In this document: positions 12,246-23,839 of the stretch, in pieces
Layout: each line of letters begins with the position of its first letter
Numbering within the stretch: position 1 is the stretch's first letter
DNA from: Choanephora cucurbitarum
Taxonomy: Eukaryota > Mucoromycota > Mucoromycetes > Mucorales > Choanephoraceae
Length of the DNA stretch: 64,000 nt
Direction: 5' to 3'
NCBI GenBank assembly: GCA_025331435.1
Contig: JAIWNI010000042.1
Coordinates: 179,101 to 243,100 of the forward strand
Made by a program: the position numbers and the translations under genes
The notes under the pieces: generated by a model
The model's database searches: none
Seen by the model: the letters and a program-made list of their open reading frames with translations, nothing else
Told to the model about the DNA's origin: nothing

Positions 12246-12519
12246 TTGTTCTAATAAAGAGCTATGATGTATATAACAGATGCCAATCTTAGTCATAACA
12301 CTAGGAACACCTGCACCCTACTTTTGCTGGCTTTTCAGTTTGTTTCAGGGATGTTCTAATTGGCAATCCATAGCAAGTTTGTTAAGGAAGAAGAATACTA
12401 AAATTCTATTTGTGCTCTTGTATGATGGCTCCAATTAACAGCAAATGTTGCTGAATAATTGATTGCGTCAAAAGCAAATGATGTGTTTATCTAAAATTAT
12501 GTTCTATGCCTTTTTACAG

Positions 12520-12633
12520 ATGCTGTTGGTAGCTATAGTGATAAGCTTATCATCCTTTTTCTTTTGGGGAAGACGGAGAAATAGTTTTTGGTCCGATGAA
12601 CCAAAGTCAATGACAGAAGTTCTGAAGAAGTAA
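12520..12633 (+). CDS. Possible 37-residue single-pass membrane peptide or terminal exon
   Basis: The frame begins at an ATG directly after a TTTTTACAG sequence that looks like a splice acceptor. It encodes one hydrophobic helix (LLVAIVISLSSFFFW) followed by a basic cluster GRRRN and a polar tail ending TEVLKK. This fits either a tail-anchored or signal-anchored micropeptide, or the last exon of a gene whose upstream exon I could not locate. I recognise no family. Confidence 0.2.
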   Translation: MLLVAIVISLSSFFFWGRRRNSFWSDEPKSMTEVLKK

Positions 12634-13440
12634 ACGTATTGTGTATGCAAAGAGTCAGAACCCTTTGTTTCTATGCTGGACAAATATCATATAAAACGCT
12701 ATAAGCAAAATTCATGTCGAGTTCTTGGGAAGACTACCTATTTAGCTCAGAAACAGCATTGGACGACCAACATCTAACTCAATCCTTAGTGATAAGCTTG
12801 ACTGCTTGAGTTAAAATTTGGGTGTTGAATGACTATGCATCTCTCTATCAATGGTATGTGTACTTTGAGTCAACTTCAGTTTTGCTCTCAAACTGATCAC
12901 AGAAACAAAGGGAAATAACAGGGCCAGTATTGTGATCAATCTATGTATAAAACAGCAATCAAGTTCATGTTGAATCCATGCATTATTACATTATTTCTGA
13001 TGCTTTTGATTAGAGAAACTAAAAGGCTCTACTTTAGACTGCAAATAAAATACTTGTGTCTGACGTAAATATGAGCTTGAATCGAATTCGGGAAAATGCA
13101 ACTTGCCTTGATGACAAACCATGGAGTTCTGGTTGACGAAGAAGAAGCATACATTACTACGAATGAACTAAATCACATTGTCTTGTTAAAAGGTTTAGTC
13201 AACATAGCTCCTGTTCCAAGTACAGGACAAGCGCGAACAAAATAAAACTAACAAGGCAGCAATAAGATAAAATCATAAAAGCCTGTTCTTTAATAGATAA
13301 AATGCATGGGCCAAATAGTGATAACAGCTATTTTTTTTTATTTATGTCTTGAAGGAACAGGTTTTGTTTTATAAAGCACAAAACATGTACATTGAAGAAG
13401 GTATAGTATTGCTTTGTTGCTGTCAAAAGAAAAAGGAGAA
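12634..13440. other. Spacer with isolated coding-like fragments
   Basis: Three short plus-strand fragments look protein-like but cannot be joined into a gene: one from ATG 12715 beginning MSSSWEDYLFSSETALDDQH, a hydrophobic-then-basic fragment around 12968-13075, and one around 13095-13245 containing VLVDEEEAYITTNELNHI. They may be remains of a lost gene or exons with introns that I misjudged. Confidence 0.2.
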
Positions 13441-14337
13441 ATCCGTTTGAAAGATATCCCCCACTTCAAATAAGACCAAAGGGACCCCTTAGAACCCCGA
13501 CCACCTACCTTGAACAGGACAAGAACCGCACAGCAATCACCCCCACCGCAGAGAATGCTCTGACGAACAACCTACTACTACCGAATCCCCCCACATACCA
13601 AGCCTTCCGCATGGCGATTCTGTTTCCCCCCAGTCCCGCAGTATCTCCAGAAGCATAAGCACGGAAAAATCATAAAAAGTAGGCTTCAGAAGAAGACCAT
13701 TGTGTCAGTCCTGGTAAACCAAGACAACAGAGAAACAATATATAGTGGTACCAAACGAGTAGACTGGCCAAACCAGTGAGAAATAACAGTATGTGGATAC
13801 TATATAAAAAAAAATAGTATGTGCATATACTATATGAATAGTATATGTGAGAAGGGGAGCTTTCGACTTACACCACAAAGTGTCTGACAAGAAAGTGAGT
13901 ACTTTGGAGATCAACCAGAGGCATCCAACTTGATATGAGAGAGACCCGCGTTCGTAGGCGCCGCCAGAGACATCCCCCTTGGTAGAGGCAATCGCCGATT
14001 GGTTCAAGCCTGCCAAGATAGGGACGACCAGGGTCACCAGGATCCCACCACCTTGAGGTCGCAACCTTCCTTTTTTTTTTGCTTCTTGAGGGGAAGGCGC
14101 GTGGGAGGCAAGTGGGCTTTGGTTTTGATGCTTTGTTAAAGAGTTGCCCACTTGCCAGGGCCAGAGGAATTTTTTTTGTGACAAACATTTTTGCTTTAGT
14201 TGTTTAAATGCTTTGCTTGTATTTGCTACCATAGGTAGGCCAGACTTGATGATTCTAGGCGATAACCAGACGAGTTTGCTTTCAACAAGGCTAGCAAACC
14301 AAGATAGTGTAGATGCTTGATTACTTTTGCTGGTCAA
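13441..14337 (-). other. GC-rich anomalous block with an open frame of 210 codons
   Basis: About 13450-13670 is C-rich on the plus strand (runs of CCCC), and 13860-14190 is also clearly GC-richer than the surroundings. A minus-strand frame spans 14337-13705, and a second minus-strand frame is open across 14188-13868. Neither shows a recognisable domain. The C-terminus of the long frame is hydrophobic. Overlapping open frames are expected by chance in GC-rich sequence, so a protein is not established. A retroelement fragment or structured RNA are alternatives. Confidence 0.25.
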
Positions 14338-16150
14338 TCAGAGTCAGAAACTTTCCCTGACAAGATAAGGCAATCTTGCGCCAAATAAGCCTTGACTCTT
14401 ATTGGTTCACATCTATACAAACAAACAAGAAATGAGTTAATTACACGAACAAAAAAATATTTATCCGTACTTACTTTGACATAGACAAGTCAAGAAAACG
14501 AGAATTGATATTGTCAACTGATTTTGTATCTTGTTACCAGGCAGTAGAGACATATTGCATCAGTTGTTCATTTAAAAGTCAGATAATGTTCTATATCAAA
14601 CACCATAGACAACAGACACGAAAAGAAACACCAGGAGAGCACTTTTAGCATAAAGTAGTTGTCTTGTCTTCTTTTTAGTGTTCTTGAGTATTATCAAAGG
14701 CTAGCATAGTTCGTAAAACACCTGTCAGGCAATTACAGTACATGCAAGTTGATTTGCTTAGACAAGATAAAATAGCCTATAGCATCATGAGAAGCAGAGA
14801 AGGGGTGCTCCAAAGAGGGTCTTGAATTTATCTAGTTCAAGAGATGTCAAGTATCAAGAGTAGAGTCTGTGGCTTTGACTGAGCAGGAGAACCAGTTGAG
14901 CGCATGAGCAGTTTGACGCCTTTGAGAGAGTAAGAGAGGCAGGGGACAGCTTGTTGCTAATAGACTTTTGTGACTTTTTGAATGGCTATTGTATGCTTAC
15001 ATAAGGCTGCGTTGTAGTTGTTGTCTGATCTTGTGTCTAGTAGAAAGATAGAGTCAGTAAGATGAAATAGCCAGTGACTGTTGCTATAGATACCTGCCTT
15101 TATTGTAGTAGTTACAAATGCTTTTGTCTTCTGCTCAGGTCCCTTAGAGCGTGTTTTACTGTGTTGAGCAACTTGACTTGAGTTCTTGATATGACGCGTA
15201 ACATTGGTGAAGAGTAAGCTATTAATAGGCTTTAGATCGTTAACAGCCCACGTATAAACAGAAAGAAGGATAAAGAAAAGAGAAGAAAAAAAAAAGAATG
15301 GTGGGAGAAATACGCGTATTTAAAAAAATCAAGTTTTAAGGAAAGTGTGTCTGATAAAAAAAAGAGAAGGAGAGAAGACTAACAAGCTAATCAAATCAAA
15401 ATGCAGACTCCCACAATAAAAACCAAACATAGTTTACATCTTCATGATCTTTCTTTTTACTTTCTCTAAAGCTTATATATATTTTATGCCGACAATGAAT
15501 TTTTATTTTGACAGTCGAACTCCTCTTAAAAAAACTCGACCATAAACTTTAAATAAACTTGTTTCTGTTGAAGATACCTCACGCGGACACTTGTTTCTGT
15601 AAGCTAGTATTCAGGCCCTTTAAAACGGATGGGTACACAGTACTTTTAATGAACTATGACACTGTTACTTGTAGTGATGTTTTGTACTTTAATGTAAAGT
15701 TTCTCCTTATTTTGTGGATTTGTTTAAGTTTGTTAACTTAATTTGTCATCTTGAATTATTTGCTACATTTTATCTCATTGTCTGTTGTATTTATTGTAAC
15801 ATAACATAACCATGTATATATTCGCTATAAATGTTTCCTATTTATATTGTCTTCCTTTTTTCTAACCGACATGATTACTGATACGAATGCCAATAAGAGG
15901 TCTACCACTTGAATTCAAATGCAAAATTTTGGATTGGACAGATAAAGCGAGCAAAATTCAATGCATTCTTGTATTCACACAATGGAAATGAATAGCAAGT
16001 GCTTATGGCTTCAATAAGCAGTAAAGTAGCCGTTGAGTTCTTGAGCCATCCGCTCTTGATAGAAAGGCTTACAAAACCGTTTACAAAAGATCAGGGCAGT
16101 ATGCTGCTATTTAGTAAAACTGTCTTTCTTCAATGTAAAAGAAAGTTGCA
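14338..16150. other. Intergenic stretch, no supported gene
   Basis: Purine-rich and pyrimidine-rich low-complexity tracts occur near 15260-15400. No exon chain or RNA gene was recognised. Confidence 0.4.
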
Positions 16151-16179
16151 TATTGTACTTAAATCTGGTTGTCTCTAAA

Positions 16180-16800
16180 TTCAACAGGACCAATCTAAAA
16201 CACATTACTCAAGACTATGTTTTCAGCAAGAAGCAAGCAATCTCGATCTTACACAACCAAGTCCAAGAAAACACTTGAACAGGCTAGATGAACTCGAGAT
16301 AAAATGCCCAAATATTGATGTAAATCAAATGTTGGTTTTCTGCTCTCGATTTCGAACTCTACGTTTATGCAGCGAAAAGTTTGTTTGCTATGAAGAGTTT
16401 GTCCTGCCAATTATTCGTTTGGTTTTGGAAGGTGAATTAAATACGATAAATTTCCCAAATCACTTTTTTGTATCTGCACCACATTCAGGAGATGCAAGGC
16501 TCAATGCCAACACAGATTCAGTAGCTCTTATCAACATGCCCTCTACCTCTTTGAACTCTCTTTAGCAGTATTCCTAAAATAGATCCAGTCCATCTTTACC
16601 TTATACGGTTGAAAGAGAAGGATTCCTGCTGTGCATTCAACTTTCAATCTCATGAGATTAAAGCCATTGATTACAAGATAAACAAGCAATATGTAACCAA
16701 AGTCAAGATCGAGCTAACTTGCGAAGATGTCAGCCAGCTTGAAATATATTGGTGCTTGCAAGACATCAGCCATGATCGTATTTTACATAACTTTTATTGA
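16180..16800 (+). pseudogene. F-box/LRR-like gene remnant with a frame break
   Basis: A frame with an acceptor-like TTCAACAG near 16188 runs to a stop at 16563-16565. It contains leucine-rich-repeat-like text such as LDELEIKCPNIDVNQMLVFC and RFRTLRLCSEKFV. One base out of frame, the coding sense continues as SSIPKIDPVHLYLIRLKEKD and on to ELTCEDVSQLEIYW, ending at 16800. The two parts read as one C-terminal half of an F-box/LRR-type protein interrupted by a single-base shift near 16555. No N-terminal F-box is visible. It lies about 600 bp upstream of an intact F-box gene in the same orientation, so tandem duplication and decay is plausible. A sequencing error is the alternative. Confidence 0.3.
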
Positions 16801-17400
16801 ACAATCTTTAAGTTTATGCATTACTCTCTTTTGTCTTAATCTGGTATAATGTCTTAATTCAACAAAATGCAGCGACAATTTCTTTAGTCACCTCTTTAAC
16901 CTTTTTTTTATCTTATCATGCTTTTACTTGACTTTTTGTAAATTAAAAGTACTTATTTAGTGGGTATGTTGGGAGTATCGTTTGATTTCTTATTTCAAAA
17001 TTTCGGTGAATCTGTTATCAATGGAAGGTTGGTTTGTTTGCTTTTGTTCTACCCTAAACCTCATTACAATAGTATTCCTATCCAGCTGAATTTAAATAAA
17101 AGGGTTAAGCTATGCTCCTTCTTTTTTTTGGATTACTGCTGACAAGAAAAAGAAGTTTGTTTATGCTAAAGATAAATGAGAGAAAGGAAGAGGAACAAAA
17201 TAGAGTTTTTGTCCCTTTTTAAGTATTCTCCCTGAACTGCTTACTGTATCAAGCGCAAGGAATAATATTGTTGCACCTAATTGAGTACAAGGCTTCGCTA
17301 ATTGTGTAGCGCAAGCCACAATACATGAATTGAAAAAAGTAAGGGAGGACTACAACTCATTCTTGGATCATTTTAACACTTTTTCTTTATCTTTGATTTC

Positions 17401-19062
17401 ATGATTCGCCTTTTGCCAGCCGAGATCATTGATTGCATCTGCACTTATCTTTCACAGAACGATTATTATCAGCTTGTCTTGGTAAACCAGGAATTCCATG
17501 ATACGTTTGTGGCATCGCTTTATAGAGATATCAATTTAAGCATATGGCGAGTTGTGCGTTCCTTGAGTGCATCGAGGCATAGCCAGCATGTAAAACATAT
17601 TACAATAGGCGATTCTCACAAAAAAATAGATTGCATAAAAAACTTTCCAATCTGGTTCCCTTCATTAACCTATCTAAAACTAAAAGTGGATAAACACCCT
17701 GCTTCTTCTCCACTTCCCGTCTTTCAACATCTCTCCTCGTTGACGCTAGATATTAATTCTCCAAATACTTCTTTCTTGTATGATATGTTGGCTGCAGCAC
17801 CTTATTTGAGGCAGTTCAATATTCTTGGTACCCATCTTTCAATGTCAGTCAGTAGACTGGACGATATTCATCATGCCTGTCCTCATTTGGAACATCTGAC
17901 TATTACATGTGATAAATTAGCTGAACCATCGACAATTGATCTGAATCACCATCTGCAATTTGATAGACTCAAGACATTTGCCCTAAACACAACGGATCCC
18001 TTAGCGCAATATCATTTGTGGCTTCAGTATGTGGCCAGTCGCTATCCAAACATTGAGGCCTTTACACTTGGATCCAGCGTTGAGGTATGGACTAAAGAAA
18101 AGCAAGGTGTATTAGACGCATATGACTTGCTTCTCTCCAACTGCCCTCATCTTGTCCGTCTTGAATGGAGAAATCTAATGCCTGATGATCTGCTATTTAA
18201 TAGACTCAGTAGCCATTCCGAAAGACAGCAACACATTACGGTGTCGAACCCCATACTGTTTGAGCCTTATTTCCGCGGAGCCAGTTTGCCACCCCATCTC
18301 GATTACTCGACCATTACGAGGTTTGAGGCTATGCTGCCTTTGGTAGCAGATGATGCTAGCGACATATTCATTCCATCACTCAGTAACATGCTACCTCAAC
18401 TCCAAGAACTGGACCTCAAAATCAATGATTGGGTTCAGCTGTCCTTAGAGACGCTGCTCGACCTTTTTCCATGTTTGACTTGGCTTCAACTCAATCATGC
18501 TTGGATCTATGTCAATCTGTCTGAGAACGAAGTGCGTCATTCTACTTTGCATCCACTCAAGACACTCTCTTTGAGAGGATGTAGTGTCTCTGATAACTTG
18601 TTTGACTATGTTGCTGCTCGATGCCCCCGCTTGGAAAACATTCAGTTAGAAATAATAGGTGGGCGAGATAGTTCATCCATAGAAATCTGTTTACCACATC
18701 ATGATCTATCAGAGTTTAGATTTTCATGCAATAATTTGGTACGTCTCTTCCATGTACAGCGCAAGCAAAAGTCGGAATGGTACTTTATGGACAAATATAA
18801 ACAAACTGGAAGGTACCATAATGTGTCACCGGTATCCTTCAAGAAACTTAACAGATCTGATGTTGACATGCTGAATGCCTTGCTGCCTCAAATTCATGCT
18901 GTATGGTCTAAATCTGAGCATGAGTCAACCGAAACGATCAAACCTCTTCCAGCATACGCATTTGGTTCTTTTGAAACGCGTGAATTGATGCAGAGAGGAT
19001 ATCTTGATATTGCATGTAACTCGATCCAGTCATTGTATTGTTTTGATAAAAGGCTTTTTTAA
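17401..19062 (+). CDS. F-box and leucine-rich-repeat protein
   Basis: This is probably a substrate receptor of an SCF (Skp1-Cullin-F-box) ubiquitin ligase; its target is unknown. The single exon encodes 553 residues. Residues 1-45 form an F-box: LLPAEIIDCICTYLSQNDYY, with downstream LVNQEFHDTFVASLYRDI, the usual helix pattern and the W/Y position. The rest is a series of irregular leucine-rich repeats, such as FPSLTYLKLKV, LPQLQELDLKI, FPCLTWLQLNHAW, LKTLSLRGCSVSDNLFDYVA and CPRLENIQLEI. The C-terminus is a conserved-looking globular tail with SEWYFMDKYKQTGRYHNVSP and a final ACNSIQSLYCF strand. The start is preceded by a pyrimidine-rich leader (CTTTTTCTTTATCTTTGATTTC). Mucoralean genomes carry many such genes, which fits the remnant just upstream. 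Confidence 0.85.
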   Translation: MIRLLPAEIIDCICTYLSQNDYYQLVLVNQEFHDTFVASLYRDINLSIWRVVRSLSASRHSQHVKHITIGDSHKKIDCIKNFPIWFPSLTYLKLKVDKHPASSPLPVFQHLSSLTLDINSPNTSFLYDMLAAAPYLRQFNILGTHLSMSVSRLDDIHHACPHLEHLTITCDKLAEPSTIDLNHHLQFDRLKTFALNTTDPLAQYHLWLQYVASRYPNIEAFTLGSSVEVWTKEKQGVLDAYDLLLSNCPHLVRLEWRNLMPDDLLFNRLSSHSERQQHITVSNPILFEPYFRGASLPPHLDYSTITRFEAMLPLVADDASDIFIPSLSNMLPQLQELDLKINDWVQLSLETLLDLFPCLTWLQLNHAWIYVNLSENEVRHSTLHPLKTLSLRGCSVSDNLFDYVAARCPRLENIQLEIIGGRDSSSIEICLPHHDLSEFRFSCNNLVRLFHVQRKQKSEWYFMDKYKQTGRYHNVSPVSFKKLNRSDVDMLNALLPQIHAVWSKSEHESTETIKPLPAYAFGSFETRELMQRGYLDIACNSIQSLYCFDKRLF

Positions 19063-19464
19063 ATCCACTTGGTGTGGTGGTATTGCCTTTTTTTTTTCTT
19101 CGAAGTAAGTTGGTGCTGATAGTGAATTCCAATTTCTTTGGATATTGTGGTTGAACTAGACACTAACCATCTATTCCAAAGAAGAGAGAAGTGCCAATTC
19201 ATTTGGGGGCAAGCATAAGTAGCTAGACTAATATGAAGCAATCAAAATGACAAGAAATGTTTGCATTCGGTACTTTAATCAATAAACAAACTCTTTGATG
19301 ATGATTTGTACTCCTCGGTTAAACTAAGCCCGATGTAACAAAATGAGTGGATCTGCTTAAACATACGTTTTTTTTTATGTTACTTCCAACATGAATTTAT
19401 GGCCTCATAATTTTATTTGATTGCCTTTTATTTCCCTCTCTTTTTTTCTTCTTCTAAAAAAACT
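19063..19464. other. Short intergenic region between F-box and SUR2-like genes
   Basis: It contains poly-T and a pyrimidine-rich leader directly before the SUR2-like start codon (19440-19460). No gene is supported. Confidence 0.4.
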
Positions 19465-20520
19465 ATGAATACAACTTTAAACAACACTTCAAAATATGCT
19501 TCACAAGCAAATGTGTCTCTGTATGATATATGGTCTGATGAAATGCTAGCGATATGGGTCCCTATAGCAGTTTACTGGATTCAGTCTAGCTTGTTTGAAA
19601 TACTTATGCGACTCCAGATTCCATTCTTCGAACAATATCGCATGACAACGCCTAATGAAAAAGAAAAACGAAATAAAGTGTCGTTTAGCAAAGTCTTATG
19701 GATGGTAGCTGTTCAACATATCATTCAAATAGCTGTTGGTGTTGCTTTAATGAAGACTCAAAGTTCAGTAAAGCCGAGCCATTCTCTTTTTGTTCAACTC
19801 TTGATTCAAATCCAGCCATCATGGATACCCACCACAATATCCTATCAATATGTTATACCATGCATTCAATTCTTCTGTGCCATGTAAGCCTTTTTGATGT
19901 CTATCATCATCCTTTATCTCTGATCTTTACTTCTTGAATTAGGTTTATTATCGACACACATCAATATGCACTTCATCGTCTAGCTCATTCCAATCAATTT
20001 CTGTATAAACATATGCATTCACATCATCATCGATTGTATGCACCCTATGCCTTTGGAGCTCTCTACAATCATCCTGTGGAAGGCTTCTTGCTAGATTCAT
20101 GTGGAGGAGCTTTGGCCTTTGAGCTGACAGGCATGTCACCTCGACTTGGCATGTATTTTTTTATCTTTTCGACACTCAAGACAAGTAAAGTGATTCTAAG
20201 CATGTTGACGTATATAAACTCACCTATGATTCAATAGTTAACGACCATTGTGGATATTCTTTTCCTTGGGATCCATTAACTATCTGCTTTAACAACAATG
20301 TCAACTAGTAAAGTATAGCTTTCTGTAGGATTGAATTGATATTGAATTGTTTCTCATCTTTGTCTAAAATAGTCATCACATTCATCATCAAGCATACGGA
20401 ATCAAAACCAACTTTTCACAGCCTTTTTTCACATTTTGGGATGTCTTGTTAGGCACCGAATATACTCAAGTCATGAAGACCAAATCAAGTAAAATCAGTC
20501 AGAAAAGCAAGCAAATTTGA
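19465..20520 (+). CDS. Sphingolipid C4-hydroxylase (SUR2-type, fatty acid hydroxylase superfamily)
   Basis: This is an ER membrane di-iron enzyme that hydroxylates dihydrosphingosine or dihydroceramide at C4 to make phytosphingolipids. Exons are 19465-19883, 19943-20184, 20238-20307 and 20373-20520, all joined in frame, for 292 residues. The three histidine boxes are present: HRLAH (about 151-155), HMHSHHH (about 163-169), and YHHIHH at the start of exon 4. The family motif DHCGYSFPWDP sits in exon 3 and QAYGIKTNFSQPFFTFWD in exon 4. Hydrophobic segments occur in the N-terminal half (IWVPIAVYWIQSSLFEIL, VLWMVAVQHIIQIAVGVALM) and around the second box. The first intron falls inside the codon before FIIDTHQYALHR. 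The basic, Lys-rich C-terminus (KTKSSKISQKSKQI) could act as an ER-retrieval signal. Splice sites follow consensus (GTAAGC, GTAAAG). Confidence 0.9.
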
Positions 20521-21507
20521 TCTTCAAAACAGCAAAAATACATACATACACTAATACTAGGACTCAACTTATAATGTACTTAATCTTATTCCCCCCTCTT
20601 TTTTCTCTCTCTCTCTCTTTCATTTAATAAATAGTCTTCTTTATCATTCACAGTTCTTCTATGCCTCAATACTTAGGCCCACATTTATTTCCTTATTCCA
20701 TCTTAAAAAAGTAGTAATATGATATTGAAATGAAGTTTGTTCTCTATTTTGTTGCATTAAAAGAAGACGTGTTAGTCAACAGACTATATAGGGTAGCAGG
20801 AGCTGTCTGTTTATGATTGTGCATGAGGAACACAAAGGACTGATGTATTTGCGAGACCAACTGAGAGCTTCGACAGTCCCTTTTCGACATTGGTGTTACC
20901 CTTTCGTTTCTGCACAACATTAGCCAAGAAAATCATTTTTTTTTTGATGGACAGTCAGACCTCTAAACTTGATGCTATTCTAGATATCAGTAAACTATTG
21001 TATTTTACATACACTTTTATTGGTACAGTACCAACCTGAAAAAAAGACATCTTTGTGAGCGTATGTTGTACTCAAGAATGACATGTATGTTTGAATGACT
21101 TTCTGAGATTTCCTTAGTATTGTTATGAATGTTGTCATTTATGTTTTTGGTGTTCAATCTATTTCTGGAAATGCGTCATCAGTTAAAAAGAAACAAAGGG
21201 TTTCTGTCAATCAAAAGAGTGGCTGAAACTGAAATGAAACTAAAAGGAAGGTACATCTAATCTTGCCTTTCTGTCATAGCAAGGAAAGAGAAATACCATC
21301 ACTGTTTTAGACTTCTTTCATTACATTAGTAATCAAGCCTGTTAAGTGTTACGATTGAATCAAAAAAAAAATTGTGTACACACAATCCATGTTATGCCAA
21401 GAAAGCAAGCTTCTTTATTACGAAGGCGATACTTGCCAAGATGAATAAATAACAACAAAACATATTATAGCGTATTTTTCTTCTTTTTATCCTCTAACCT
21501 ATACAGA
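20521..21507. other. Intergenic stretch, no supported gene
   Basis: It contains a (CT)n run near 20598-20625 that may belong to the 3' end of the hydroxylase transcript. No exon chain was found on either strand. Confidence 0.4.
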
Positions 21508-22633
21508 ATGAGAATTTCTTTATTTGATCCTTCAAAAGACCGCAAATCAAAAAAACTTTCCAAGCGACTCCAAAAAGAAGCAGACAATGAATGGCAAAAG
21601 ATACTAAAAGACAGAAAACAGCAGGAAGAACTAGATGAAATCACCGCCAAAGAATTGCAAGCGATTGAAGACAAACGGATAGCACTCTTGCATCAATCTG
21701 ATGCTAATAATCCCTTTTTAAATGATCCACCATCCAATTCCCTATCTGAAGATAGAGGTAGTGTACTTCATATCCATACAAAAAGAAAGCTCGCCATCTC
21801 ACATTGATTGCCAAGCAATCGAAACTACTATTTATGTCAAAAGGGTCTATGTGAATGACGTGTTTAGAACACACCCCTTACATGGCGTCATTGAACCAGA
21901 TTCCGCAAAATTAGTGATCGACAATGATGGAAACGCCGCTCAAACACATAAGACACTAACCAAACCAGACAAAAGTAATCCGGCTGAATCAGGGACTGCC
22001 GATTCCGATAAGGTGTATCTTACCGACAGTGATATCCATAAAGAGAGCAACCAAAAATTTACAACACATGTGATAGACACAATGGCCTCTTTGTTTCAAC
22101 ATCAGATAGCGACAGAGTTTAGCCGAGTCAGTCCAGGATTGCAAGATCGAGCGGAACAGCAGGACACAAGAGGGTGTTCATCTTCCGCTCTCATGACAGG
22201 GACCTATCCTTCTGCTGTAACAATTGTCCCTGCCATGTTTCAGCAGACAGTTTATCCTACGCGAATGGTACGCGCTGGTCCACCTTGTTTCTCAGATGAA
22301 GTTCAACTCAGCAAGGTACCCCAAGAATCGGATTCAATTCAGAAAGATGATATCCCGATCATATCAAATGAATTGGTGCGACATATTACGGTCACTAGTA
22401 TCTACCCTGAGCAGCGCACATGGATCCAGATTTATCCTACAGATACAGGCAAAGATTTAGCCAATCGAATTGCTATTCTGGCTTCCTATCGAACCAGACG
22501 AGTGACCAAGATGGTAACACCTGCTGGAAAGTCTATAGCGATTGACCGTACGTTAGTAGTAAATGAGCTGTCTGATTTCAATCAAGGCGAACCATGGAGA
22601 ATTGAATGGGTACCTTTAAATCATCGTTGTTAA
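21508..22633 (+). CDS. Hypothetical protein with N-terminal coiled coil
   Basis: I do not recognise the family. Two exons, 21508-21757 and 21816-22633, join in frame across a 58-bp intron (donor GTAGTG, acceptor GCCAAG) for 355 residues. Residues about 10-70 are highly charged and helical (KLSKRLQKEADNEWQKILKD, EELDEITAKELQAIEDKRIA), typical of a coiled coil. The middle is polar and probably disordered. The last about 85 residues look globular, with alternating strands and a helix (HITVTSIYPEQRTWIQIYP, GKDLANRIAILASY, TKMVTPAGKSIAIDRTL, WRIEWVPL), a pattern compatible with a ubiquitin-like beta-grasp fold. That fold is only a guess from strand order. The reading frame change between the exons supports a real intron. 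Confidence 0.55.
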
Positions 22634-22821
22634 GCAATTTGAGGGCTAATTGTTTATTATAAAATATTTAATCGGTTGTGTAATATCAAATTTATATGAG
22701 TTCGAATCTATTGCATCACTTTCTTATAGATTGAGAAAAGGAAAAGAGGTAAATTGTCATGGATATCTTCTATCGAAAGAGGATAGTTTTTTGTGTATCT
22801 TGCAGAATATAGAAAAAGAAA

Positions 22822-23497
22822 TTACATGGTTTTAGCCATGGCAGTGGCTGCATGGAGAGTGTTGTTGAATTTGGTTTTGCGGCGTTCAATTTCAGGTTGT
22901 GCGCCTAAAAGGAATGGGCGTAACACACGGGAATAAACAAATTGTGCACCCTAAATAAACGAGTGAGATCCAAATCCTAATAGATTCTAGATTTATAGTT
23001 TACCTGAAATTGTGGTAAAATAAGCCATAAGATAAAGATGATTTTGAAGGTATAGTAGAATGGAAACCAGAACAATAAAATATCTGAGAAATATTCGATC
23101 ATATGGAAAAAGGCAATCACAGTCCAATAAGTAAGCCATTGTGTATCATTTTCTCTACTAGGCGACTCAATGGTTTTGAAGCTGGCATAAGCTATGAAAT
23201 GATATATACATATAAGAATAAAGTGAATATAGATAATCGGAAATTACCTGGATAGATCCATGCCATTGCACTTGTCAGGATTTTTGCGCCTCGGTCCAAA
23301 ATGACAAAGGCTAAAAAGAACAGAGAGACACCAGCTACAAGATAACTCTTGGGAATACCAATTTTGCGTTCTAGTTGATTGGCATATTCTATTTTGGATA
23401 ATTCTTTATCGAGTCGCTGTAGATATTGATTTCCTCTGTTCAAATAGTTGTTTAAGGTATCTATTTGATGAAATGTCTGATTTATTTCAGTAGTCAT
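22822..23497 (-). CDS. Yop1/REEP (TB2/DP1/HVA22) ER-shaping membrane protein
   Basis: The family shapes high-curvature tubular ER through hairpin membrane segments and an amphipathic helix. Minus-strand exons are 23497-23248, 23191-23004 and 22950-22822, in frame, for 188 residues, which is the usual Yop1 length. Motifs are in order: a polar N-terminus with [20 protein letters not shown], a first hydrophobic hairpin ([20 protein letters not shown]), then SFKTIESPS with [39 protein letters not shown] and finally [14 protein letters not shown]. The last three are the TB2/DP1/HVA22 signature. Introns of about 53-56 bp have GTAATT and GTAAAC donors. The 3' end faces the upstream unknown gene convergently. 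Confidence 0.9.
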
Positions 23498-23771
23498 GGT
23501 TGTAGTGTATATGAAAGAAGAAGAAAAGTGAGAAAAATGATGATTTATATAGTTTTATGCTTTCAAAATTAATGGCTCCGCGCTTGTACCTGATTTTTTT
23601 TAAATCTCAGAAAGAACAGCTTAAAATTAGAAATGACAGCCCATCTCTCTCTCTTTTTGCTTTTCCTTCTTTTCCTTTCTACCGTTTGAATTTATACCAA
23701 GATGATAGAATTTAAGAAGTAAGTTAGGCAAGGCTTTTAGAAGCTACGCATCTTTTTCTTTTTCTATTGTT

Positions 23772-23815
23772 TTGCACCTTTGTTTACAATGCACCATTTC
23801 TGGAAATGTATCCAA
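23772..23815. repeat. Dispersed short repeat, copy 1
   Basis: TTTGTTTACAATGCACCATT and the following TCTGGAAATGTA recur with a few substitutions at about 26583-26620. The similarity covers about 40 bp. Confidence 0.5.
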
Positions 23816-23839
23816 AAAAAAATTACATACTAATTCAAC

